Source: Solirubrobacter ginsenosidimutans
Lineage (GTDB): Bacteria; Actinomycetota; Thermoleophilia; Solirubrobacterales; Solirubrobacteraceae
NCBI RefSeq assembly: GCF_027587205.1
Contig: NZ_JAPDOD010000100.1
Coordinates: 1 to 11,849 of the forward strand
Reading direction: 5' to 3'
Length of the DNA stretch: 11,849 nucleotides
Below, one piece after another: positions 6,414-11,849 of the stretch; position 1 is the stretch's first letter; each line of letters begins with the position of its first letter. The notes beneath the pieces were generated by a model. The model saw nothing but the letters and a program-made list of their open reading frames with translations, did no database searches and had not been told where the DNA came from. The position numbers and the translations under genes were made by a program.

Positions 6414-7127
6414 TCAAAAAGTATAGCTGTGATGGTAGAGCCAGCGGAGGATGTCCGGCGTGACCCACGTCTCGATCGCGGCGGCGAGCACCAGCAGCGG
6501 GATCGCGACCGCCGTAGTGGCGAACGTGGCGGCCAACAGCTCGTCCCACGCGCCGCGTGAGCTCGCCAGCGACCACGCGGCGAGCGGGAGGAAGAGCGCG
6601 AAGAGCTCCGGCAACGCGTGCGGTAACAGCGCCACGAGCAGGGCGAACGGCGAGACGTCGAGCCGCGCGGACAGCGACGCGGCGCCGTTGCCGAGCGCGT
6701 AGGCCTGCGTGCCGAGCGAGAAGAGCGTGGCGGCGGCGACGAAGGCGATCGCCGCGGTGCCGGCGCGATCGTGGACCTTGCGGACGAACCCCGAATAGTC
6801 GCGGGCGGCGGTCGGCAGTTGCGCGCCGGCGATGAACCCGGCGACGCAGGCCAGCGAGTGCAGCGCGAGCACGAGCCCGTTGCGGTAGAGCAGGAAGCCG
6901 AAGTCGTGCCAGTACGCCGGACGCGTCAGGCCTGGATAGCTGTAGCTCGTCGGGTCGGCATTCGTGGTCGTGGCGACGACCCAGGTCAGCGTCAGCAGCG
7001 TCGCGGTGACGAGGAGCGAGCCGAGCGCCCATTTCCGCGCCACCGGCCAGGGGTTCGCATTCCACCGGAGCAGCGTCGCGCGGGTGTCGTCCCACCCCTG
7101 GACGACCGCCAGTTCTTCAGCCTTCAT
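6414..7127 (-). CDS. SpoIIM/DUF95-family integral membrane protein
   Basis: The 237-residue product has about five hydrophobic segments (near 33-55, 83-103, 122-146, 160-188 and 198-222). It carries the family hallmark PHALPELFALF (169-179), followed near the end by LLVLAAAIETWVTP (211-224), as in stage II sporulation protein M and its many homologues in non-spore-formers. In Bacillus SpoIIM helps remodel peptidoglycan during engulfment. In actinobacteria the role is not settled. The ATG at 7127 is preferred over an upstream GTG-type extension because the extension is a glycine/arginine-rich shadow of the GT2 gene. The gene begins 11 bp inside the 3' end of the GT2 gene with no clear SD, so translation is probably coupled. 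A link to envelope assembly with the mannosyltransferase is inferred from this overlap only. Confidence 0.75.
   Translation of the reverse strand: MKAEELAVVQGWDDTRATLLRWNANPWPVARKWALGSLLVTATLLTLTWVVATTTNADPTSYSYPGLTRPAYWHDFGFLLYRNGLVLALHSLACVAGFIAGAQLPTAARDYSGFVRKVHDRAGTAAIAFVAAATLFSLGTQAYALGNGAASLSARLDVSPFALLVALLPHALPELFALFLPLAAWSLASSRGAWDELLAATFATTAVAIPLLVLAAAIETWVTPDILRWLYHHSYTF
6420..6425 (-). promoter_or_regulatory. -10 candidate for trxA
   Basis: TATACT on the minus strand (6425 to 6420) matches the -10 consensus at 5 of 6 positions. It falls in the last Tyr-Thr codons of the SpoIIM-like gene. A start near 6413 would give a leader of about 30 bases including the RBS. No -35 close to consensus is visible at 16-18 bp, so an accessory sigma factor or read-through from upstream is possible. 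Confidence 0.4.
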
Positions 7128-7869
7128 GCACCAGTGGATCGGCAGGAAGGACGTCCGCCTCCAGCGGATGCCACCTCCGCCGCCCATAGCGCAGGGCCGG
7201 AACCCGCCACGCGGCCTCCAGCGCGATCTGCGCCGACATCTTCGATTCGCCCAGCCGGCGCTCGCGAAAGCGGATCGGCACCTCGGTCACTTCGAGGCCG
7301 AGCGAGAGCGCGCGCCAGGTCAACTCGACCTGGAAGGCGTAGCCCTGCGCGCCGGCGGTGCGCGCGTCGATCCGCTGCAACGTGGTCGCGCGAAAGCACT
7401 TGAAGCCGCCGGTGAGGTCGCGGATCTCGACCCCGAGCACGCGGCGGGCGTACGCGCAGCCGCCGAACGACATGACCCGTCGCAGGAGGTCCCAGTTCTC
7501 CACCCCGCCGCCGTCCACGTAGCGCGAGCCCAGCACGAGGTCCGCCCCGGCCAGGGCGGGGGCGAGCAGCCGCGGCAGGTCGGCGGGGTCGTGGGAGAGG
7601 TCGGCGTCCATCTCGAAGACGTAGGTCGCGCCGTTGTGCAGCGCGTGAGCGAAGCCGGCGGTGTAGGCGCGCCCGAGGCCTGCCTTGCCCGGGCGGTGCA
7701 GGACGTCGTCGGCGACGCGGTCGGCGAGCTCCCCGGTCCCGTCGTGCGAGTTGTCGTCGACGACGAGGATGCGCGCGTCGGGGAGGGCCGCACGGATCCC
7801 ACCCACGACGGCCTCGATGTTCTCGGCCTCGTTGTACGTCGGCAGGATCACCCACACGGAGCCGTCCAT
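7117..7869 (-). CDS. GT2 polyprenol-monophosphomannose synthase-like glycosyltransferase
   Basis: This 250-residue GT-A enzyme resembles the catalytic domain of dolichol/polyprenol-phosphate mannose synthases (DPM1, actinobacterial Ppm1). Motifs in order are LPTYNEAENI (9-18), VVDDNSHDGT (36-45), GKAGLGRAY (61-69), the metal-binding DAD (88-90), GSRYVDGGG (114-122), DLTGGFKCFR (151-160) and RRLGESKM (204-211). It has no transmembrane segments, so it acts at the inner face of the membrane and moves a sugar from GDP-mannose or a similar donor to polyprenyl phosphate. Such lipid-linked mannose feeds lipoglycan assembly or protein O-mannosylation. The start ATG at 7869 sits directly before VWVILPTYNE, and a longer frame to 7914 would run into the divergent polX gene. 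A 28-bp gap separates it from polX. The SpoIIM-like gene overlaps its 3' end by 11 bp. Specificity for mannose is not proved by sequence. Confidence 0.85.
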   Translation of the reverse strand: MDGSVWVILPTYNEAENIEAVVGGIRAALPDARILVVDDNSHDGTGELADRVADDVLHRPGKAGLGRAYTAGFAHALHNGATYVFEMDADLSHDPADLPRLLAPALAGADLVLGSRYVDGGGVENWDLLRRVMSFGGCAYARRVLGVEIRDLTGGFKCFRATTLQRIDARTAGAQGYAFQVELTWRALSLGLEVTEVPIRFRERRLGESKMSAQIALEAAWRVPALRYGRRRWHPLEADVLPADPLVHEG

Positions 7870-7897
7870 CGCGGGCGCGTAGGTTAACGGTCCAACC
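7870..7897. promoter_or_regulatory. 28-bp divergent promoter with a symmetric shared -10
   Basis: The whole gap between the GT2 gene (-) and polX (+) is 28 bp. Its 7-mer TAGGTTA (7880-7886) reads TAGGTT on the plus strand and TAACCT on the minus strand, both TANNNT -10 elements offset by one base. Predicted starts (about 7892 and 7874) would leave leaders of only about 5 bases on each side. Neither gene has a Shine-Dalgarno sequence. GTTAAC (7883-7888) is a small palindrome, and GGTT/AACC repeats flank the right half. No -35 of note is seen. Confidence 0.5.
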
Positions 7898-9643
7898 ATG
7901 GCCACCAAGAACAACGCCGAGATCGCCGCCGCCTTCGAAGAGCTTGGAGACCTCTACGAGCTCGACGGCGCGGTGTCCTACCGGGTCATCGCCTACCGCA
8001 CCGCGGCCAAGGCCGTGCGTGACGCGTCCGTTTCGATCATGGCCCTCACGCGCGAGGGCAAGGTCACAACTGTGCCGGGGATCGGCAAGACGCTCGAGGA
8101 GAAGCTGAAGGCGCTCGACGAGACGGGCGACATCCCGTCGGCGGTCAAGCTCCGCGCCAAGTTCCCCGTCGGCCTGATCTCGATCATGCACCTGCCGGGC
8201 TTCGGCGCCAAGCGGGCGAAGCTGCTCTACGACGAGCTCGGCGTCGACTCGCTGGAGGCGCTGCGCGAGAAGGCCGAGGCGGGCGAGATCCGCAAGATCC
8301 GCGGGCTCGGCGCGCGCGTGGAGGAGAACCTGCTGCGGGTGCTGGCCGAGCAGGAGGAGGGCGGCGGCCCGGCCCCGCGCATCCTGCTCTCGCGCGCGAT
8401 TCCCGTGGCGGAGCAGATCGCCGGCGCGTTGCGTGACCATCCCGCCGCGCATCGCGTGGAGATCGCCGGTTCCGTGCGCCGGATGGGCGACACCGCCAAG
8501 GACATCGACATCATCGCCACCGCGGATGACGTGGGCGCGCTGATCGCGACGCTCGCCGAGTTGCCGCTGGTGGAGTCGGTCGCGGCGTCTGGTGACGCGG
8601 GTGCGCGGGTGCGGACGCACTCGGGCGTGAAGGTCGACCTGCGGGTGGTCGAGCCGGACCAGTTCGGCAACGTCCTGCAGCACTTCACGGGCTCCAAGGC
8701 CCACAACGTGCAGCTGCGCGAGGCGGCGGTGCGGCGCGGGCTGCATGTGAGCGAGTACGGGATCCTCGACGACGAGACCGGCGAGACGCTGCGCTGCGCG
8801 ACCGAGGAGGAGGTCTACGAACGGCTCGGCTACGCGTGGATCCCGCCGGAGCTGCGTGAAGGGCGCGGCGAGCTCGAGGCGGCGCGGAACGGCTCGCTGC
8901 CGCAGCTGATCGAGCTGTCCGACCTGCGCGGGGACCTGCACTGCCACACGACTTTGTCTGACGGTCGTCAGACGTTGGACCAGATGGCCGAGGAGGCGCT
9001 GCGGCGGGGCTGGGAGTACCTCGCGGTCACCGACCATTCGGCGTCGCACGGCTTCGGGGACCACGTCACGCCTGAAGCGCTGGAGGCGCGGATCGAGGAG
9101 ATCGCGGCCTTGAACGACCGGCTCGAGGGCAAGATCCGCATCCTCGCCGGGACCGAGTCCAACATCCTCCCGGACGGGTCGTTGGACTACCCGGACGAGC
9201 TGCTGCAGCGCCTGGACTGGGTGATCGCCTCGATCCACACGTCGTTCGGCATGGAGGAGACCGCGATGACCGAGCGGATGATCGCCGCCGTCGAGCATCC
9301 CTGGCTGGACGCGATCGGCCACCCGACGGGCCGCAAGATCGAGACCCGCCCGCCCTACGCGATCGACATGACCGCCGTGATCGCTGCCGCGGCGAAGAAC
9401 GGGACGATGATCGAGATCAACTCGGCGCCTGACCGGCGCGACATGAACGAGAGCCACGCCCGCGCCGCGAGCGAGGCCGGCGTGATGGTCCTGGTCGACT
9501 CCGATGCCCACTCCGCCCGCAACTTCGACCTCCTGCAGTACGGCATCGCGACCGCCCGCCGCGCGTGGCTCACCCCCGAGAAGGTCGCGAACACGCGCTC
9601 GTGGGCGGACTTCGCGCCGCTGCGCAAGCGCGCTAAGGCATGA
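7898..9643 (+). CDS. polX: DNA polymerase/3'-5' exonuclease PolX
   Basis: The 581-residue protein is a full-length bacterial family X polymerase. An N-terminal 8-kDa-like region with helix-hairpin-helix segments (VPGIGKT 59-65, LPGFGAKRAKLL 99-110, IRGLGAR 134-140) is followed by the nucleotidyltransferase core with GS (191-192) and the metal-binding Asp202, Asp204 and Asp247. It also has the fingers/thumb motif FTGSKAHN (263-270). The C-terminal PHP domain supplies metal ligands in DLHCHT (346-351), TDHS (378-381), GTESNILPDG (418-427), SIHTSF (445-450), GHP (474-476) and DSDAHS (534-539). It fills short gaps and trims 3' ends in base excision repair. The ATG directly follows the divergent promoter, with no SD. 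Its stop overlaps the convergent glycosyltransferase gene by 11 bp. All key residues appear intact. Confidence 0.96.
   Translation: MATKNNAEIAAAFEELGDLYELDGAVSYRVIAYRTAAKAVRDASVSIMALTREGKVTTVPGIGKTLEEKLKALDETGDIPSAVKLRAKFPVGLISIMHLPGFGAKRAKLLYDELGVDSLEALREKAEAGEIRKIRGLGARVEENLLRVLAEQEEGGGPAPRILLSRAIPVAEQIAGALRDHPAAHRVEIAGSVRRMGDTAKDIDIIATADDVGALIATLAELPLVESVAASGDAGARVRTHSGVKVDLRVVEPDQFGNVLQHFTGSKAHNVQLREAAVRRGLHVSEYGILDDETGETLRCATEEEVYERLGYAWIPPELREGRGELEAARNGSLPQLIELSDLRGDLHCHTTLSDGRQTLDQMAEEALRRGWEYLAVTDHSASHGFGDHVTPEALEARIEEIAALNDRLEGKIRILAGTESNILPDGSLDYPDELLQRLDWVIASIHTSFGMEETAMTERMIAAVEHPWLDAIGHPTGRKIETRPPYAIDMTAVIAAAAKNGTMIEINSAPDRRDMNESHARAASEAGVMVLVDSDAHSARNFDLLQYGIATARRAWLTPEKVANTRSWADFAPLRKRAKA
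8956..8973. repeat. 18-bp near-perfect palindrome inside polX
   Basis: GTCTGACG and CGTCAGAC are exact reverse complements separated by GT. They lie in the codons for LSDGRQ at the start of the PHP domain. The local codons (ACT TTG TCT, GGT CGT) end in T or G more often than the rest of this gene, so the symmetry is not explained by GC-rich codon choice. It could be a buried operator or an RNA hairpin of 7 bp with a GGTC loop. Chance is also possible. Confidence 0.35.
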
Positions 9644-10706
9644 GCCGCGGCAGGAGCTGCTCCGCGACGACGCGGTCGACGGCGGCGCGGGTGAAGGGGG
9701 CGAGCGCCGTCGCGGCGCGCGTCGCGTAGTCGGGCTTGGGAGCGTCGAGCGCCGCGCGGATCGCCAGTCGCGGCCCGACGAGCCGGTTGTCGAGCCCGCG
9801 GGCGATCGGCAGCGCGACGTACGGCCCGGGCGCGTTCGTCGTGACGAGCACGCACCCGTCCGCGAGCGCCTCGAGCTGCGCGATCCCGTAGTCCTCGCGC
9901 CGCGGAGCGCTGAGAAAGACGCGGGTGCGGCGCAGCAGCGCGCGGTACTCGTCGCGGGGAATGAGGCCCGCGAACCGCACGCTGCCCCCGCCGGGAGCGC
10001 TGATCTCCCCTCCATCCCACGGGGGCGTGACGCCGTGTCGGGCGAACACGGCGCGTGCCGCCTCCCGTGCCCGCGCCAGCCACGGCGCGCCCGCGGCCTC
10101 GTCCAGACCCGCGACGATGAGCTCCTCGCCCTCACGGGACTCGACCGACCAGGCCTCGAGCACGGTGTCCAGGCCCTTCTTGTCCGGGTTCGCGCCGTAC
10201 GTCATCGCGGCGATGTCGCGCTCCCCCGCGGGGCCCGACGGCTCGACCGGCATCGGCACGATCACCGCGTCGGCGTGCGGCACCGGCGCCTCGGCCAGGC
10301 CTCCCTCGCTCCACGGCAGCAACAGCGGCGCGGCCTTGAAGCGGCGCGCCTCGACCGGGCGCTGCCAGATCCCATGGCGCCCCGGACGGTTGCCGGCGGC
10401 CGGGGCGTCAAAGCGAATTGCGCCCGAAACCGGACCGAGCAGTGCGGCGGTCGTGGTCGAATAGATGACCGCGCGGGGTGAAAGGTCGGCCACGGCTCTC
10501 ATGGTCGCCCGTCGCGCGTTGACCGCCCACGCGAACTCGATCGCGGCGAACGTCCGCAGCTCGCGCGCCCGCCCCACGCGGGCGATCTCCACCAGTGCGC
10601 CTGCACGACGCAACGACGCCGCGAGCTCCGCGTCGGCCTCTCGCAACCCTGCGGTGCCGCCCAGCGACACGATCAGCACGTCGACGCGCGGCATCCGGCC
10701 TGGCAT
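9633..10706 (-). CDS. GT-B fold glycosyltransferase (GT4-like)
   Basis: The 357-residue product has the two-domain layout of retaining GT-B enzymes. The N-terminal acceptor domain begins VDVLIVSLGGTAGLREAD (8-25). The donor domain begins near 165 with MTYGANPDKKGLDTVLEAW (168-186) and contains VRFAGLIPRDEYRALL (243-258). The E-x7-E motif is in EDYGIAQLE (Glu271 and Glu279), which contacts the nucleotide sugar in this family, followed by NAPGPY. It is cytosolic or membrane-peripheral, and sugar and acceptor are unknown. The start could be the ATG at 10706 or the one at 10694, since neither has an SD. It diverges from the ACT-Rid gene with an 11-bp gap (23 bp from the shorter start) and overlaps the polX end by 11 bp. 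The neighbours give no pathway. Confidence 0.8.
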   Translation of the reverse strand: MPGRMPRVDVLIVSLGGTAGLREADAELAASLRRAGALVEIARVGRARELRTFAAIEFAWAVNARRATMRAVADLSPRAVIYSTTTAALLGPVSGAIRFDAPAAGNRPGRHGIWQRPVEARRFKAAPLLLPWSEGGLAEAPVPHADAVIVPMPVEPSGPAGERDIAAMTYGANPDKKGLDTVLEAWSVESREGEELIVAGLDEAAGAPWLARAREAARAVFARHGVTPPWDGGEISAPGGGSVRFAGLIPRDEYRALLRRTRVFLSAPRREDYGIAQLEALADGCVLVTTNAPGPYVALPIARGLDNRLVGPRLAIRAALDAPKPDYATRAATALAPFTRAAVDRVVAEQLLPRLMP

Positions 10707-10717
10707 TCTGCCGCCCC

Positions 10718-11461
10718 ATGGAAATCTCCGTCCTCCCCGAGACCCTTGCCGTCTGTCGCCTGCGCGCGTCCGACCGGATTCCGTCGTGGGCGCTGGAACT
10801 CCATGAGGGCTTCGTCTCGATCACCCGCACCCCCGACGAGCTCTCGATCGTGTGCCCGCAGGACGCCGTACCGCCCGACACCCAGGTCGAGGAGGACTGG
10901 CGCGCGCTGGTCGTCCCCGGGCCGATCCCGTTCGAGGCCACCGGCGTCCTCTCCGCGCTCGCCACGCCACTCGCGGACGCCGGCATCCCGATCTTCGCCA
11001 TCTCGACCTACGACACCGACTACGTGCTGGTGCGAGAGCAGAACCTCGAGCGCGCGCTGCACGTCCTGCACGCCGACCCGGAGCGCCAGTTGATCACGTC
11101 CGGCTCCCCGTATGAGCCCGTGATCGGGTTCTCGCGGGCGGTCCGGGCCGGGAGCCGGGTCCTCGTCTCCGGCACCGGCCCCGTGATGCCCGACGGCGGC
11201 TGCCCCGAGTCAACGGCGGCCCAGGCCCGCCGCTGCTGGGAGATCGTCCTGGCCGCCCTGGCTGAAGCGGGCGCCTCCGCGAGCGACGTCGTCCGCACCC
11301 GCACGCTGCTGACCCCGACCGCCGACGCCGAGGGCGCGATGACGGCGCACGGCGAGGTCTTCAGCGACGTCCGCCCCGCCTCCACGATGGTCGTCATCCA
11401 CGCTCTGCTCGATCCCCGCTGGACCGTCGAGGTTGAAGCGGAGGCTCAGCTCGACGCGTGA
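10718..11461 (+). CDS. ACT_7/CASTOR-like domain fused to a Rid (YjgF/YER057c) domain
   Basis: The 247-residue protein joins two families in one unbroken frame. Residues 1-118 look like the ACT_7/CASTOR-like amino-acid-sensing proteins, with FVSITRTPDELSIVCP (32-47), WRALVVPGPIPF (61-72), GVLSALATPLADAGIPIF (76-93) and STYDTDYVLV (96-105). Residues 125-247 are a Rid domain, with GFSRAVRAGSRVLVSGTGP (137-155), QARRCWEIVLAALAEAGAS (169-187), VVRTRTLLT (191-199) and VEVEAEA (237-243). In catalytic RidA an arginine in PAR-S binds the 2-aminoacrylate carboxylate. Here that position is Ser222 (RPASTM), so imine deaminase activity is doubtful and the protein resembles the non-catalytic Rid subfamilies. 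The ATG has no SD and sits 11 bp from the divergent glycosyltransferase start. It may sense an amino-acid-like ligand. That role is inferred. Confidence 0.8.
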   Translation: MEISVLPETLAVCRLRASDRIPSWALELHEGFVSITRTPDELSIVCPQDAVPPDTQVEEDWRALVVPGPIPFEATGVLSALATPLADAGIPIFAISTYDTDYVLVREQNLERALHVLHADPERQLITSGSPYEPVIGFSRAVRAGSRVLVSGTGPVMPDGGCPESTAAQARRCWEIVLAALAEAGASASDVVRTRTLLTPTADAEGAMTAHGEVFSDVRPASTMVVIHALLDPRWTVEVEAEAQLDA

Positions 11462-11849
11462 GCGCACCCCGAGCTTGGCGTAGATCGTCGTCAGCGAGTT
11501 CTCGATCGTCTTCTCGCTCAGGTAGAGCGTCGCGGCGACCTGCTTGTTCGACCGTCCTTCGCTGACGAGCGCGGCGATCTCCCGCTCGCGCTCGCTCAGG
11601 CGCGTGTCGCGCCGTGCGGCGCGCCGGGCGGGTGCGGAGACGCGGGAACCGACCTTGCGCAACTCCCGGCCGGCGGCGTCGAGCACGCCGTTCGCACCGG
11701 CCAGCCCGGCGTCCGCCGCGACGCGCTGGAGGACCTCGCGGGCTCGCGGGTCGCCGGCCACGGCCAGCGCGCGCCCGGCGACGAGCCGCGCCTCGAGGAC
11801 GACCAGCGGCGCGCCGCCGCGCTCGCCGAGCGCCACCGCCTCCTCGGCC
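11210..11849 (-). CDS. LuxR-family regulator, C-terminal part, runs off the right edge
   Basis: Only the C-terminal part is in the window. Reading leftward, helical repeat sequence of the kind found in large LuxR ATPase (LAL) regulators is followed by a clear LuxR HTH (about 11608-11447). The HTH contains LSEREREIAALVSEGRSN, the recognition helix LSEKTIENSLTTIYAKL and GVRSRVEL. Homologues usually end within a few residues of this point. Here no stop occurs, and the frame continues for about 75 residues, antisense to the ACT-Rid gene, to a TGA at 11210-11212. The tail is glycine/arginine/aspartate-rich and resembles a shadow frame. A TGA in the adjacent frame (11448 to 11446) would end the protein normally after a +1 shift. 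The HTH is certain. The true C-terminus is not. Confidence 0.8.
   Translation of the reverse strand, partial: AEEAVALGERGGAPLVVLEARLVAGRALAVAGDPRAREVLQRVAADAGLAGANGVLDAAGRELRKVGSRVSAPARRAARRDTRLSEREREIAALVSEGRSNKQVAATLYLSEKTIENSLTTIYAKLGVRSRVELSLRFNLDGPAGIEQSVDDDHRGGGADVAEDLAVRRHRALGVGGRGQQRAGADDVARGGARFSQGGQDDLPAAAGLGRR

Noticed and set aside
7124..10135. A 1003-codon open frame on the minus strand across polX and parts of both glycosyltransferase genes
   Set aside because: It is antisense to polX, whose motifs are complete, and its translation is arginine-rich low-complexity sequence with no family signature. Long stop-free antisense frames are expected at this GC content.
10695..10717. 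-10 elements for the divergent glycosyltransferase and ACT-Rid genes
   Set aside because: The best plus-strand candidate, CATTCT, matches only 3 of 6 positions, and no TANNNT is present on either strand of the gap.

Overview
The window comes from a very GC-rich bacterium (about 70% G+C by eye). It has strong third-position GC bias, long stop-free antisense frames, several gene starts with no Shine-Dalgarno sequence, and large BTAD- and LuxR-type ATPase regulators. This fits an actinobacterium, most likely Thermoleophilia/Solirubrobacterales. That placement is inferred from gene style, because no rRNA or other marker is present. I see no tRNA, rRNA, CRISPR array, insertion sequence or prophage gene, and no hairpin followed by a T-run.

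Left part (1-2768, + strand): a 349-base leader without a convincing gene carries a 14-bp perfect palindrome and, at its right end, a promoter with a MarR-like operator laid over it. That promoter drives a two-gene unit: an MhqO/PcpA-like ring-cleaving extradiol dioxygenase (350-1258) and an MhqD-like alpha/beta hydrolase (1255-1908). In Bacillus this pair belongs to quinone/catechol detoxification. A secreted Ig-like protein of unknown role (1916-2557) and a 58-residue unknown protein (2592-2768) follow.

Middle part (2751-7869, - strand), in transcription order: a GT2 polyprenol-phosphate mannosyltransferase-like enzyme (7869 to 7117), a SpoIIM/DUF95 membrane protein overlapping it by 11 bp (7127 to 6414), thioredoxin (6382 to 6056) and a 1086-residue BTAD/AAA/TPR regulator (6011 to 2751). 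The regulator meets the 58-residue gene tail to tail. These may be partly co-transcribed, but thioredoxin has its own RBS and -10 candidate, and the regulator may have its own start-proximal -10.

Right part: family X DNA polymerase with a PHP exonuclease domain (7898-9643, +) starts only 28 bp from the GT2 gene, and one symmetric 7-bp element can serve as -10 for both directions. A GT-B glycosyltransferase (10706 to 9633, -) converges on polX. Divergent from it is an unusual fusion of an ACT_7/CASTOR-like domain with a Rid (YjgF/YER057c) domain that lacks the catalytic arginine (10718-11461, +). The C-terminal end of a LuxR-type regulator (11849 to 11210, -) enters from the right. Its frame runs about 250 bp antisense into the fusion gene.

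Most of this is ordinary chromosomal housekeeping and stress content. I do not see a complete new defence or mobile system. The best leads are the ACT-Rid fusion, the operator/promoter/leaderless-start arrangement at 311-350, the shared divergent -10 at 7880-7886, the 11-bp-pitch repeats at 2558-2577, and the antisense run-on of the LuxR gene.
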